Shown here: in pieces, positions 17,144 to 27,069 of the stretch
Layout: every line of letters begins with the position of its first letter
Position numbering within the stretch: position 1 is the first letter of the stretch
Origin: Spartobacteria bacterium AMD-G4
Lineage (GTDB): Bacteria; Verrucomicrobiota; Verrucomicrobiia; Chthoniobacterales; Terrimicrobiaceae
NCBI GenBank assembly: GCA_002290555.1
Contig: NEUK01000025.1
Span: 1-32,408 of the forward strand
Direction of reading: 5' to 3'
DNA: 32,408 nucleotides
Translations under genes and position numbers: made by a program
Notes under the pieces: model-generated
Told to the model about the DNA's origin: nothing
Database searches by the model: none
Seen by the model: the letters and a program-made list of their open reading frames with translations, nothing else

Positions 17144-17899
17144 TCAGGCACCCAAAACCAGTCCCACCGGGCAGTGATCGCTCCCGGTGATGTGGTCATG
17201 GATGAAGGCGGATTGGAGTTTGGGCGTGAGTTTCGAGGACGCGCAGAAGTAATCAATGCGCCACCCGATATTCCTCTCGCGGGCGCCACTCTGGTAACTC
17301 CACCAGGTGTAGCGCCCCCCGCGCGGTTCAAAGTGGCGGAAGGTATCCACAAAACCTGCTGCGAGCGTGAGGTCGAAGGCCTTGCGCTCCTGCAGAGTGA
17401 AGCCAGCGTTGTGCGTGTTGTCCTTGGGGCGTGCTAAATCAATCTCGTGGTGAGCGACATTCAAGTCGCCACAGAAAATGACAGGTTTGGTTTTTTCGAG
17501 GGCCACAAGGTGGTCGATAAATGCCGGCGTCCACTCCCTCGTCCTGTAATCGAGTCGCGTGAGTTCCCGCTTCGAGTTCGGCGTGTAGACATTCACGAGG
17601 AAAAAATCCCCCATGTCGGCGCTGATGACGCGTCCCTCGTTGTCATGCTCCGCCCGTCCGATGCCATTGAATACGGAAACCGGTTTTTTACGGGTCAGGA
17701 TCGCCGTGCCGGAATAGCCGGGCTTGGTGGCCGCATTCCAGAAAACCTCATATCCCTCGAAGGTCTGGGGCACCTGCTCCTCCCGTGCCTTGACCTCTTG
17801 GAGGCAGATCACATCGGGCTGTTCGGCCTCCAGATAATCCATGAAACCCTTGCCGAGTATCGAGCGAATGCCGTTGACGTTCCACGAAATCAATTTCAT
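17144..17899 (-). CDS. xth: exodeoxyribonuclease III
   Basis: MKLISWNVNGIRSILGKGFMDYLEAEQPDVICLQEVKA...GDLNVAHHEIDLARP...GWRIDYFCAS...GSDHCPVGL. Confidence 0.95.
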   Translation of the reverse strand: MKLISWNVNGIRSILGKGFMDYLEAEQPDVICLQEVKAREEQVPQTFEGYEVFWNAATKPGYSGTAILTRKKPVSVFNGIGRAEHDNEGRVISADMGDFFLVNVYTPNSKRELTRLDYRTREWTPAFIDHLVALEKTKPVIFCGDLNVAHHEIDLARPKDNTHNAGFTLQERKAFDLTLAAGFVDTFRHFEPRGGRYTWWSYQSGARERNIGWRIDYFCASSKLTPKLQSAFIHDHITGSDHCPVGLVLGA

Positions 17900-17962
17900 C
17901 CCTCCCAAAAAACACACCGACGGCCAACCCCGCGAGAGCGAAATGCCTCTCGGCGGAAAATT

Positions 17963-18808
17963 TCAGTTTTTGGGGAGGCTTGGAGACTTCGCCCGCTTCA
18001 GGGAGCGGGCATGGTGGAAGAGGTATTGCTGCACATAGCCCGCATAGGGGCCAAGGCGGCGCCTCGCATAGCGCGCGAGTTCCGCTGCCGTGCCATCGCG
18101 GCCTCCTCGCATGGCGAGCAAAATACGGTGAATCCATGTGTCGATGGGCACGGCATCCAGCCTTTCATAGGCAAACAGCAGGATGCAGTTCGCCACCTTT
18201 ACCCCTACGCCTGGAAGAGTCATAAGAGATTTGCGAAGGGTGGGGGTTCGCTGTTTTGAGAGGGAATCCAGGCTCAGCCGGCCCTCAGCCAAAAGGCGCG
18301 CGGTTTTCAGAAGGTTTTCGGCGCGGTAGCCGAGGCCGCAGTCGCGTAGCGTGGACTCCGAAGCGGTCGCCAGAACCTCAAAGGATGGGTAGGCCGGAAT
18401 CTCGGATCCCTCCACAGCAAGGCCGAAGCGCGCACGGATCGCCAGTGACATCGAGCGGATGTGGGCGACCTGTTTCATGGAACTCGTGATAAATGTGGCG
18501 GTGCACTCCCAATGTGGCTGGCGCAGAATGCGCATTCCTTGGCAGGCTGTGAGCGCCGCTTGGCTCATCGGGTCGCTGGGAAAAGCGGCGGCGATTTCGT
18601 CCAGCGGATGATCCAACGCAAAATGCCGCGCAATCGTGGCAGGATCGCCCTTCTCGACCACCAGCCGCCGGTCTTTTTCGGAAACCCGCACTGGCATCGC
18701 ACCAATCAGCCCGCTCCAAGAGCCGTCCGCGTTCGGATGCCAATGAAAGACCTGCCCGCTCCGGAGGGTGGCGGCGAGGTCAATCGGAGCGGAAAAGGGA
18801 TCCGTCAC
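17963..18808 (-). CDS. OGG1/AlkA-like 8-oxoguanine DNA glycosylase
   Basis: HhH and catalytic motif LMTLPGVGVKVANCILLFAYERLDAVPIDTWIHRILL with Lys and Asp retained. GTG start at 18808 overlaps the upstream TGA. Confidence 0.85.
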   Translation of the reverse strand: MTDPFSAPIDLAATLRSGQVFHWHPNADGSWSGLIGAMPVRVSEKDRRLVVEKGDPATIARHFALDHPLDEIAAAFPSDPMSQAALTACQGMRILRQPHWECTATFITSSMKQVAHIRSMSLAIRARFGLAVEGSEIPAYPSFEVLATASESTLRDCGLGYRAENLLKTARLLAEGRLSLDSLSKQRTPTLRKSLMTLPGVGVKVANCILLFAYERLDAVPIDTWIHRILLAMRGGRDGTAAELARYARRRLGPYAGYVQQYLFHHARSLKRAKSPSLPKN

Positions 18809-19047
18809 GCCTCCTCCAGCCACGCGAGAGCCTTCGTGTAGCTCTGGCGCTCGAGGTAGTGGCGGAGTGTGGGGTCGGTGTTGGCAGGGAGGCTGCCGAC
18901 AAGCGTGTCGAGCTGGCCCGCTACGGCTTTCAATGCCTCCAGATGAGCTACTGCATCGCGGTCGCGGAAGGCGTGGTCGGCCACGATATCGAGACGGGCT
19001 TTGACGGCGGCGTGGAGGCTTTTGTGCAAGGAGGCAAGATCGCTCAT
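18805..19047 (-). CDS. small helical hypothetical protein
   Basis: 80 aa, MSDLASLHKSLHAAVKARLDIV...; overlaps the glycosylase start by GTGA. Confidence 0.65.
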   Translation of the reverse strand: MSDLASLHKSLHAAVKARLDIVADHAFRDRDAVAHLEALKAVAGQLDTLVGSLPANTDPTLRHYLERQSYTKALAWLEEA

Positions 19048-19132
19048 GGGATGTTGTCTTATGGCTTTTGAGGAAAGAAAACCAGCCCTTCATGGCGACT
19101 TCACCCTTTCTTTGTGGGGAGGCGTTTCCATA

Positions 19133-19504
19133 ATGTCCGGCACACAAATTATGATCGCAAATTTCCTCAGCGCCCTCGGCGGATCCAAGGACGGCATGGT
19201 CGTCTCCTTTCTCAAGCCTGAACTGGAAAAGCAGCTTGCTGGCATCGGCACCATTCAAAACATCGAGCTGGATACCCCGAACAAGCGTGCGGCCGTGACG
19301 ATCGCCATGCACGGGGATCCCAACCCGGTCAAAATCCAGATCGACCGCTACTCGCTTGCGCCATCCCCCGCCGGTTCACTGCTCACCATACACGACTACT
19401 CATGTCCCACGCACGAGTGGCTCGCCAAGCTTGGAAAAAAAATCCGCCCGACTTTTGAAATTCCGCTGCCTGTCCCGTATGCGATGGCCAGCGCGCTCGT
19501 TTGA
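19133..19504 (+). CDS. hypothetical protein
   Basis: MSGTQIMIANFLSALGGSKDGMVVSFLKPELEKQLAGIG...; compact 123 aa ORF between oppositely oriented genes. Confidence 0.65.
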   Translation: MSGTQIMIANFLSALGGSKDGMVVSFLKPELEKQLAGIGTIQNIELDTPNKRAAVTIAMHGDPNPVKIQIDRYSLAPSPAGSLLTIHDYSCPTHEWLAKLGKKIRPTFEIPLPVPYAMASALV

Positions 19505-19521
19505 GCTGGCGAGGCGCCCTC

Positions 19522-20526
19522 TTACCTGGCGGTGCTCTTCTCGAGGGCGTGGTAGGCGGCTCCGAGGAGTGCGGCTTGGTCGTTGAGGATCACGAATACG
19601 GGCATGTTTTCCATAAGCGATGAGAGGCGACCCTTGTCGTTGAATGCATGAAGGAATGCCACGCCTTGGATGTGCTTGAGGAGCTTTACTGGTATGCCCC
19701 CACCGAGGAACACGCCGCCAGTGGCCATCGTTTTAAGGGCCATGTTTGACGCTTCTGCGCCAAGACAGTTGACGAAAATATCCAAGGTCTTCGCGCACAT
19801 CGGGCACTCGCCAGAGTCAGCAAAGCGGGAAATAACCTCGCCAGCGACCCGGGTTTGCATGGCCTCGGCGACAGCGGGAAGTTCGGACCCTCGGCCTGTA
19901 TCGCGGAGGAATTTGTAGATGTTTTCGATGCCCATGCCGGAGGCCACGCGCTCGGCACTCACGTGCCCGAATTGCTTGATGAGATATTCGAGCAAGGCGA
20001 TTTCGAGTTCACTCCTGGGTGCGAAATCTGCGTGCCCACCCTCGCAGGCCCAGACATGGTGGCGGTGCCCATCCCAGAAGAGTCCTGCCTCGCCGAGTCC
20101 CGTTCCGGGAGAGACGATACAGCGGTTGCCTTGGGCATCGGTAGCCCCCCTTTGGACAATGGCAAAGTCCGAGGCAGGCAGGTGTGCGATGCCGCAGGCG
20201 TTGGCTGCGAGGTCGTTCAGCACCCCGACATGTGGGATTTGAAATTCCACCGAGATCTCCGCAGCGTCCACGCCCCAGCTGAGGTTTGTCGGCTTGGCGC
20301 GACCGTTGTGCACGACACCAGGGACGCCGAATCCGGCGGCGAGGATCGGCTGGGTCTCTTCGGCGAGAAATTCGCGCAGGATGGCATTCAGGCCGGGATA
20401 ACCCGCGCTCGGGTAGCGCTGTTGACGCTCGAGGGAGAGCTTGCCGCCGATGACATGAAAGAGGGCGATGTTCGACTTTGTGCCGCCGATGTCGCCCGCG
20501 AGGATGAGGTGAGGTCGTGTGGGCAC
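19522..20526 (-). CDS. glk: glucokinase
   Basis: VPTRPHLILAGDIGGTKSNIALF...VSPGTGLGEAGLF...EGGHADFAPRSELE. GTG start one nt after the zwf stop. Confidence 0.9.
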   Translation of the reverse strand: MPTRPHLILAGDIGGTKSNIALFHVIGGKLSLERQQRYPSAGYPGLNAILREFLAEETQPILAAGFGVPGVVHNGRAKPTNLSWGVDAAEISVEFQIPHVGVLNDLAANACGIAHLPASDFAIVQRGATDAQGNRCIVSPGTGLGEAGLFWDGHRHHVWACEGGHADFAPRSELEIALLEYLIKQFGHVSAERVASGMGIENIYKFLRDTGRGSELPAVAEAMQTRVAGEVISRFADSGECPMCAKTLDIFVNCLGAEASNMALKTMATGGVFLGGGIPVKLLKHIQGVAFLHAFNDKGRLSSLMENMPVFVILNDQAALLGAAYHALEKSTAR

Positions 20527-20527
20527 T

Positions 20528-22057
20528 TTAGCGATCCAGTTTGTATTGGTGCCAAGAGTGGCCGGATTTTTCGATGAGACGGTCGGACGCGTCCGGCCCC
20601 CAAGTGCCAGCCGCATAGTTTGGAAAGTCTCGCGGATGCAGTGCCTGCCAGACATCGAGGATAGGGTTCACGATCCGCCAGGAGGCATCCACGCTGTCGT
20701 AGCGGTGGAAGAGCGTCATATCGCCGATCATGCAATCATAAAGTAAAGTCTCGTAGCCGGTGGCGGCAGTCGATTCGCCGAATTCTTTGTAGCTGAAGTC
20801 AAGTGGCACATTCGCAATAGAAACGCTGGGGCCAGGCCGCTTCGCATGGATATCCATCGTGATGCCCTCGTCGGGCTGCACATGGATGACAAGGCGGTTT
20901 GGCATGATGTTTTCATCCGCACTCTTTCCAAACAGCAGGAGTGGCGTGCGCTTGAAGCCGATCACGATTTGGGTCGTGTGTGTGGCGAGGCGCTTGCCAC
21001 TGCGAATGAAGAATGGCACATCGGCCCAGCGCCAGTTGTCTACTTCGAGTTTCATGGCTACAAAAGTCTCGGTATTCGACTGAGGATTTACATCCGGTTC
21101 TGTGCGGTAAGCGGGCACATTTTTGCCGCCGATGATTCCCGCGCCGTATTGGCCGCGAACGGTGTTGGCCAGGACCTCCTCGGGTTCCATCGGGCGGATG
21201 GCCTCGAGGACCTTCACCTTTTCGTTGCGCACGCTGTCACCGGAGATCGAGGTGGGCGGCTCCATGGCGACAAGCGAGAGGACGGAGAGGATGTGGTTCT
21301 GAACCATGTCGCGCGTCACGCCGGAGTGGTCGTAGTAGCCGCCGCGCAGCTCCACGCCGAGCTCCTCGGCCACCGTGATCTGGACATAGTCGATGTAACG
21401 GCGGTTCCAGATCGGCTCGAAAACGCTGTTCCCGAATCGGAAGACCATGATGTTTTGAACGGTTTCTTTGCCGAGGTAGTGGTCGATACGGTAAATCTGC
21501 GACTCGGCGACATGCTTGGTGAGGTCCGCATTCAGGTCGCGTGCGCTCTGCAGGTCGTGTCCAAAGGGCTTTTCAATAATGATGCGGCGCCAGGCCTCGG
21601 GTTTTTCCTCGGTGAGACCTGCATTTCCGAGCTGCTCGACCACCTTGCCGAAGAAGCTTGGCGAGATGGCGAGGTAAAAAAGCACATTGCCTGGCAGGTT
21701 CCAAGTCTTCTGGACTTCTGCGATTTTTGCCCCGAGCTGCTGGAAGGTGTCGGGATTGTTGAAGTCACCGGAAATGTAGTAGCTGCGGCTCGAAAAGTCC
21801 GCCCACTCGGCCTGATCGACCGGACGGGTCGCAAATTGTTGGATGTCTGAGGTGATCTGAGACCGAAAAAGCTCGTCGTTGCTGTCGCTCACCGCCACGC
21901 CGACAACGGCGAAATTTTCAGGCAGGAGTTTAAGAGCTTTGAGATTGTAGAGGGCCGGAAGGAGCTTGCGCTTGGTCAGGTCCCCTGAGGCTCCGAAGAT
22001 GACAATGGTGCACGGGTCGCCGGGACACTCGTGGCCGGTCAAAGGTTTGGTAGACAT
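20528..22057 (-). CDS. zwf: glucose-6-phosphate 1-dehydrogenase
   Basis: TIVIFGASGDLTKRKLLPALYNL; RIDHYLGKETVQNIMVFRF; FFIRSGKRL. Confidence 0.97.
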   Translation of the reverse strand: MSTKPLTGHECPGDPCTIVIFGASGDLTKRKLLPALYNLKALKLLPENFAVVGVAVSDSNDELFRSQITSDIQQFATRPVDQAEWADFSSRSYYISGDFNNPDTFQQLGAKIAEVQKTWNLPGNVLFYLAISPSFFGKVVEQLGNAGLTEEKPEAWRRIIIEKPFGHDLQSARDLNADLTKHVAESQIYRIDHYLGKETVQNIMVFRFGNSVFEPIWNRRYIDYVQITVAEELGVELRGGYYDHSGVTRDMVQNHILSVLSLVAMEPPTSISGDSVRNEKVKVLEAIRPMEPEEVLANTVRGQYGAGIIGGKNVPAYRTEPDVNPQSNTETFVAMKLEVDNWRWADVPFFIRSGKRLATHTTQIVIGFKRTPLLLFGKSADENIMPNRLVIHVQPDEGITMDIHAKRPGPSVSIANVPLDFSYKEFGESTAATGYETLLYDCMIGDMTLFHRYDSVDASWRIVNPILDVWQALHPRDFPNYAAGTWGPDASDRLIEKSGHSWHQYKLDR

Positions 22058-22123
22058 AAGAGTTCCTGCGTATCGGAGGATACGCCCTGCGACAAGACAT
22101 CCGTTTGATCCCTGCCGAAAAAG

Positions 22124-23980
22124 CTAAGCGGCAGACTCCGCCTCGCACTGGGCGGCACTGGCGAGCCACTCGGCATTGGCCTTTTCCAGAGAGTCTCCCA
22201 AATCGGCAAGCTCGCGATTGATGCGTATCGCGAGGGAGGGATTGTCGTGCGTTTCCTTCTCCTCCATGGCGGATGTGAGTTCACGCTGACGGGCTTCAAG
22301 TGTCTGGATCTGCGCCTCGAGTTCGGCGACACGCCTCTCGCGAGCACGCTTCTCGGCGGCCTCGGCCTTGCGGACCTCCGCTTCGGCACGGCGTTGGGCT
22401 TTGATTTCCTTGAGCCCCATCTTCGGCTGATCCGAGGACTTTGCGGCCGCGGCCTCGGGCTGGAAATTTCCCAGTGAGGCGACGGTGCCCGCCCTCACGC
22501 TCCCGCCTGCACGCGACTTCTCGCGGAAGTAATCGTAATCCCCCGCGTAGGGCGTGAGTTTGCCAGCCTGCACATGGATGACGGATGTGGCGATGGCTCG
22601 AATGAAATGCACATCGTGACTCACAAAAAAGATGGTTCCCTCGTAGGGCTTGAGCGCTCGAATGAGCGCATCGATGCTCGGCATGTCGAGGTGGGTCGTG
22701 GGCTCGTCGAGGAGCAGGAAATTCGGAGGATCCAGGAGAAGCTTGACCAGCGCCACACGGCTTTTCTCCCCGCCGCTGAGGACGCGGATCGGCTTGAAGA
22801 CATCATCCCCTCGAAACAAAAAGGCTCCCAGCACGGTGCGCGCAGCCTGCTCGGGAACCGGGCGGGAAATGGACTGCACCTCCTCGAGCACAGAGAGATT
22901 GGTGTTGAGCCCCTCGGTGCGGTGTTGGGCAAAGTAGCCGATGCCGCAGTTGTGGCCGGGTGTGCGCGAACCCGCCTCGAGTTCCAGTTGGCCACCGAGG
23001 ATTTTCAACAATGTGGATTTGCCTGCCCCATTCGGGCCCACCAGAACGGTTCGCTGGCCCTTTTCGATTTCGAGGTTGAGATTCTCATAAATAACCTTTT
23101 CGCCGTAGGCCTGCCGAATGCCCTCGAGGGCAATCACCCGCTGACCGCCTCGCGGAGGCTGTGGAAAACGGAAACTCACCGTCGGCTCGTCGGACTCGGG
23201 CGCCTCTATGCGCACCATGCGGGCGAGTTGCTTGATACGGTCTTGCGCCTGTGCGGCCTTGCTGGCTTTCGCACGGAAGCGGTTGATGAAATCCTCAAGG
23301 TGGGCAATTTCTTTTTGCTGATTGCGGTAGGCGGCGAGTTGCTGCTCCTCGCGGGCTTTTTTCTGGTCCAGACAGGCGTCGTAGTTTCCCGTGTAGCGAA
23401 TGAGTTTGCGGTGCCGGATTTCGACAATCCCCCGGCAGATGAGGTTGAGGAATTCACGGTCGTGCGAAATAGTGAGAATGGCCCCCGGATAACCCACGAG
23501 ATGGTTTTGGAACCACCCGAGGGTCTCCAGATCGAGATGGTTGGTGGGCTCGTCGAGTAAAAGCAAATCGGGCTCCTCGACCAGTAACCGTGCGAGGTGC
23601 GCCCGCATGATCCATCCGCCGCTCAACTCGCGCAGCGGACGATGGAAGTCGCCCTCGCGAAACGCCAAGCCGGACAAAATCCGCTTAGCCATGGCCTCCG
23701 ATCGGCCGTCAGCTTCGGCGCCTGCGGCCAGCTCCATCACAGAGTTCTCGCTCACTGCCGCCGTTTCTTGGGGCAAATATCCAACCCGCGTTCCGCGCTG
23801 CAGCGTGACCTGTCCCTCGTCGGGTTCGTCATTGCGGAGCAGCAAGGAAAAGAGTGTTGATTTGCCCGCGCCATTCGGGCCGATCAGCCCGATGCGGTCG
23901 CCCGCGTTCACTTGAAGCGCGGCGTCCTCGAAAAGAACACGCCCGCCAAAAGATTTTGTCACCTGTGAAAGAGTCAGCAT
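22124..23980 (-). CDS. ABC-F family ATPase (Uup/YheS-like)
   Basis: Two ATPase cassettes (GPNGAGKSTLFSLLL, GPNGAGKSTLLKILG; LSGGWIMRAHLA, LSGGEKSRVALVKLL), no TM segments, C-terminal coiled coil. Confidence 0.95.
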   Translation of the reverse strand: MLTLSQVTKSFGGRVLFEDAALQVNAGDRIGLIGPNGAGKSTLFSLLLRNDEPDEGQVTLQRGTRVGYLPQETAAVSENSVMELAAGAEADGRSEAMAKRILSGLAFREGDFHRPLRELSGGWIMRAHLARLLVEEPDLLLLDEPTNHLDLETLGWFQNHLVGYPGAILTISHDREFLNLICRGIVEIRHRKLIRYTGNYDACLDQKKAREEQQLAAYRNQQKEIAHLEDFINRFRAKASKAAQAQDRIKQLARMVRIEAPESDEPTVSFRFPQPPRGGQRVIALEGIRQAYGEKVIYENLNLEIEKGQRTVLVGPNGAGKSTLLKILGGQLELEAGSRTPGHNCGIGYFAQHRTEGLNTNLSVLEEVQSISRPVPEQAARTVLGAFLFRGDDVFKPIRVLSGGEKSRVALVKLLLDPPNFLLLDEPTTHLDMPSIDALIRALKPYEGTIFFVSHDVHFIRAIATSVIHVQAGKLTPYAGDYDYFREKSRAGGSVRAGTVASLGNFQPEAAAAKSSDQPKMGLKEIKAQRRAEAEVRKAEAAEKRARERRVAELEAQIQTLEARQRELTSAMEEKETHDNPSLAIRINRELADLGDSLEKANAEWLASAAQCEAESAA

Positions 23981-24060
23981 CCTGTTTTAGAAAAGCCGAG
24001 TAAACTGGCGGAGCAAAGCCTCCCCGTCCAACGCAATTTTCTCCGTGCCCCGCATGATCA

Positions 24061-25113
24061 TCAATCCGCCGACGAAGCGGTGTCGTCCGGGGAGCTGAAG
24101 CAGGGGAGGGGTTTGACGGGGGAGGTGTTGAGTGCCTTGACGCGCTCGTGGATGCCCGGCGCAATTTCCGGCTGGCGGGTGTAGGCCATTGCGAACATTT
24201 CCAATTTGGCGTCGAGATTGTCGACCATGTTCAAGGCCACAGCCTCCGGGGTCTTGGGCTCGACGGGAGAGCCATATTGGAGTTCCCCGTGGTGGGAGGC
24301 GATGAGGTGCAGGAGGTGCAGGCGCACATCCTCCGAGGTGGGCTCGATGCCGCGCCAGCTCTCGAGTGGCAGCCGCCGCCAGAGGGCGTTAACGGCTTCA
24401 ATGCCGATGCTGATATGGCCGAGCAATTCGCCACGCAACTCGCGGGGAATCTCAAAGCCAGCCTCCGGGGGACACATTTCCCAAAGCTTCCCGCAGTCGT
24501 GAAAAAGAACGCCTGTGAGCAGCAAGTCCCGGTTCAGAACAGGATAGGCGCTGCAGACAGCCGAGGCCGAGCGCATCATCTGCCCGGTGTGCCGCAGCAG
24601 GCCGCCTCGGTGGGCGTGGTGGTTGTGGCGGGCGGCTGAGGCTCGCTGGAAGCGGGGTCCAAATTCCTGGAGAAATAACTCGCAAAGTCCGCGCAGGCGG
24701 GGATCCCGCATGCTTTGCACAAGTTCTCCGACATCGGCAAAGTCCTTTTCCCCAGCAGCTGCCTCCTCCTCTCCTCCGGCGAAAAGTTCCGCTGTCTCCT
24801 GCGGATTGAGCACGCGCACCTTCCAGCGCCGGGCATCCAATCCAAATCCTCCATTCACCGCAAACTCACCTTCCACCTCCACGCACTCGCCACGAGCCAG
24901 ACTCTGGCAAGCCGCGAAGGCGTCCGTATCCGACCAGGCCCGAAAAGTGAGCACATCGCCCGCGTCGCGGACCTTCATTTCCCAATAGGGCTTACCGTTT
25001 GAGGATTCCTTTTTGGTCAGTTCATCGACCTGGCCGCGCAGGCGTGCAGCGAGTGAAATACCACGGCATTCCTCACGAAGTTGGCCGATGGTTTTGCGTC
25101 CGGGATCGTTCAT
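24061..25113 (-). CDS. YhaM-like 3'-5' exoribonuclease (OB fold + HD domain)
   Basis: MNDPGRKTIGQLREECRG..., OB-like KPYWEMKVRDAGDVLTFRAWSD, HD motifs HHAHRGGLLRHTGQM...LLTGVLFHDCGKL. Confidence 0.85.
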   Translation of the reverse strand: MNDPGRKTIGQLREECRGISLAARLRGQVDELTKKESSNGKPYWEMKVRDAGDVLTFRAWSDTDAFAACQSLARGECVEVEGEFAVNGGFGLDARRWKVRVLNPQETAELFAGGEEEAAAGEKDFADVGELVQSMRDPRLRGLCELFLQEFGPRFQRASAARHNHHAHRGGLLRHTGQMMRSASAVCSAYPVLNRDLLLTGVLFHDCGKLWEMCPPEAGFEIPRELRGELLGHISIGIEAVNALWRRLPLESWRGIEPTSEDVRLHLLHLIASHHGELQYGSPVEPKTPEAVALNMVDNLDAKLEMFAMAYTRQPEIAPGIHERVKALNTSPVKPLPCFSSPDDTASSAD

Positions 25114-25123
25114 CGAAGTGCTT

Positions 25124-26209
25124 TCAATCCTCCGAAGGCAAGGCACCGTCGCCCGCACGACAGAGCACGCCTGTTGCTTTGTGTTTGGTTTGAGAAGCGT
25201 AATCCTGTTCGACCGACAAGCGGATAGACTCGGCCGCATCGATCTTAACAAGTGCCACGATGGCCCCACCGAATCCGCCACCCGTGAGGCGTGCTCCGAG
25301 GCAGCCCGGCTGTGCGGTGGCAAGACTCACGAGCAAGTCGAGCTCGGGCGTGCTGTTTTCAAAATTCTCGATCGAACTGCGGTGGGAGGCCGACATGAGC
25401 GGTCCGAGCGCCTCGGCGTGTCCGGATCGCATGGCTTCGATAGCTTGGAAAACGCGTTCATTTTCTCCCACCACATGGCGTGCACGGCGTTTGGCCAATG
25501 CGGGCATCTCGGTGGCCTCAAGTTGCGCGCTGGAGACATCCCGTAGGGCAGGCACGGCCATGCAGCGGGCGGCTTCGAAGCACTGCTCACGCCGCTCGTT
25601 GTATTCCCCGCCAGTGAGCGCGTGCTTCACTCCGGAGTTGATGATGAGAAGTCCGAGATGGGCGGGAAACGGCACGGCATCGACGGATTCGCTGCGGCAG
25701 TCGAGATAGACCAAATGGTCTTTTTTCCCAAAAACAGACGAGGCCTGGTCGAGGAGACCGCAATTAACTCCCACAAATTCATTTTCCGCGCGTCGGCACA
25801 ACTTGGCGAGGTCCATACGGGAAATTTTAAATGGGTAAAGGCGCGTGAGAAAGACCGCTGTCGCCACTTCCAAGGCTGCGGAGCTCGAAAGTCCAGCGCC
25901 AGTCGGCAAGCTGGCTTCATAGGAGACTTCAAATCCACCAGCTTCAGCTCCGGCGCGCGCGAGCATCTCGGCGACACCCAGAGGATAGTCGGTCCACTCG
26001 CCCGTTTTCTTTAGCCCGGCGGAGCGCTGGATTTTCCCCTCATGGACAACCCCCGAGCTGGAGAGTCGGATCTCGCCATTCTCCAGCTTGCGGCCGGTGG
26101 CAGTGATGCCAAGTTGGAGGGCAGCGGAAAGAACAACGCCTCCATTATAATCTGTGTGATTCCCGAGGATTTCCACGCGACCGGGCGCGAACGCTTTGAT
26201 ATGGGTCAT
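25124..26209 (-). CDS. galK: galactokinase
   Basis: APGRVEILGNHTDYNGGVVL; LPTGAGLSSSAALEVA; RLTGGGFGGAIVALV. Confidence 0.95.
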   Translation of the reverse strand: MTHIKAFAPGRVEILGNHTDYNGGVVLSAALQLGITATGRKLENGEIRLSSSGVVHEGKIQRSAGLKKTGEWTDYPLGVAEMLARAGAEAGGFEVSYEASLPTGAGLSSSAALEVATAVFLTRLYPFKISRMDLAKLCRRAENEFVGVNCGLLDQASSVFGKKDHLVYLDCRSESVDAVPFPAHLGLLIINSGVKHALTGGEYNERREQCFEAARCMAVPALRDVSSAQLEATEMPALAKRRARHVVGENERVFQAIEAMRSGHAEALGPLMSASHRSSIENFENSTPELDLLVSLATAQPGCLGARLTGGGFGGAIVALVKIDAAESIRLSVEQDYASQTKHKATGVLCRAGDGALPSED

Positions 26210-26289
26210 ACACCCCTCATATTCGATGCCTGATAGGCGCTTGCCAAGGTGCAAATCCGTGGCAGGATGAGATTGCAACAACTTTTACC

Positions 26290-26658
26290 ATGTCCGAAAC
26301 ACTTGATAGCAACATCGTGAGCAAAAAACTCGAAAGCAGCAGCGAACACGCAAAAAAAGCCATCGACGCTGCCGCCCAAGCCGGTCGCACGGTGGGTGAC
26401 ACTGCCAAAAAAGAGGCGAAAGCTGCTTATGAAACCGGTCGCGGTCACCTCGGCGCCGCCGCCAAGGATCTCGGCGATGCTGCCAGTGCGTCCTATGGTC
26501 ATGCGCGCAGTCGCGCCAACTCGATCTACTCGGATGCTTCCAACCGCGCCCACCATTACCAGCACGAGGCGGAAAGCTGCATCCGCGAGAACCCGCTCCA
26601 GGCCGTGGCCGTTGCTGTCGGCGTTGGTTTTATCCTTGGTATCCTGCTCCGTCGCTAA
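26290..26658 (+). CDS. YqjD/ElaB/DUF883-like membrane-anchored protein
   Basis: Amphipathic helix-rich N-terminus then C-terminal RENPLQAVAVAVGVGFILGILLRR. Confidence 0.85.
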   Translation: MSETLDSNIVSKKLESSSEHAKKAIDAAAQAGRTVGDTAKKEAKAAYETGRGHLGAAAKDLGDAASASYGHARSRANSIYSDASNRAHHYQHEAESCIRENPLQAVAVAVGVGFILGILLRR

Positions 26659-26664
26659 CACATT

Positions 26665-27069
26665 TTGGAAACCAAAGCCACGCTTGGGGCTTCGCGAGGG
26701 TTGATGGTGGAGCTTCTGAGCCTCGTTGGATCACTCGGTCGCTACGCGCAGGCCATGGGAGCTCTCGCGGGCGAAGAGTCTCGAGAGGCTGCTGCTCTTG
26801 GCGTCCGTCTGCTCGTGATGCTCTTGGCGGCCCTTTTCTTTGCGGCTTTTGGCTACATCCTTCTTATTTTCGCTTTGGCATTTTTTGCGGCCTTTGTCCT
26901 CGGGATTTCTTGGCTTTGGATTCTGGGGGGGTTCACCTCTCTGCACGCCCTGCTGGCTTATATCTGCGCCCGCCATGTGAAAATCCACTGCCGCACGCCG
27001 ATCTTCGAGGAAACCCGCCGCGAAGTCTCTCGCGACTTGGAATCGCTTCGCAAACCCTCCGCTCCATGA
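26665..27069 (+). CDS. YqjE-like/phage-holin-superfamily membrane protein
   Basis: TTG start; two TM segments LLVMLLAALFFAAFGYILLIFALAFFAAFVLGISWLWILGGF. Confidence 0.8.
   Translation: METKATLGASRGLMVELLSLVGSLGRYAQAMGALAGEESREAAALGVRLLVMLLAALFFAAFGYILLIFALAFFAAFVLGISWLWILGGFTSLHALLAYICARHVKIHCRTPIFEETRREVSRDLESLRKPSAP

Noticed and set aside
20846-21850. 334-aa + strand ORF
   Set aside because: Antisense to zwf; no motifs.
22574-23560. 328-aa + strand ORF
   Set aside because: Antisense to the ABC-F gene; no motifs.
25124-26209. GalK motif GNHTDYN (Asn instead of Glu in GEHTDYN)
   Set aside because: Noted as a possible active-site change, but this variant is, to my recollection, common in bacterial galactokinase relatives and the other motifs are intact.
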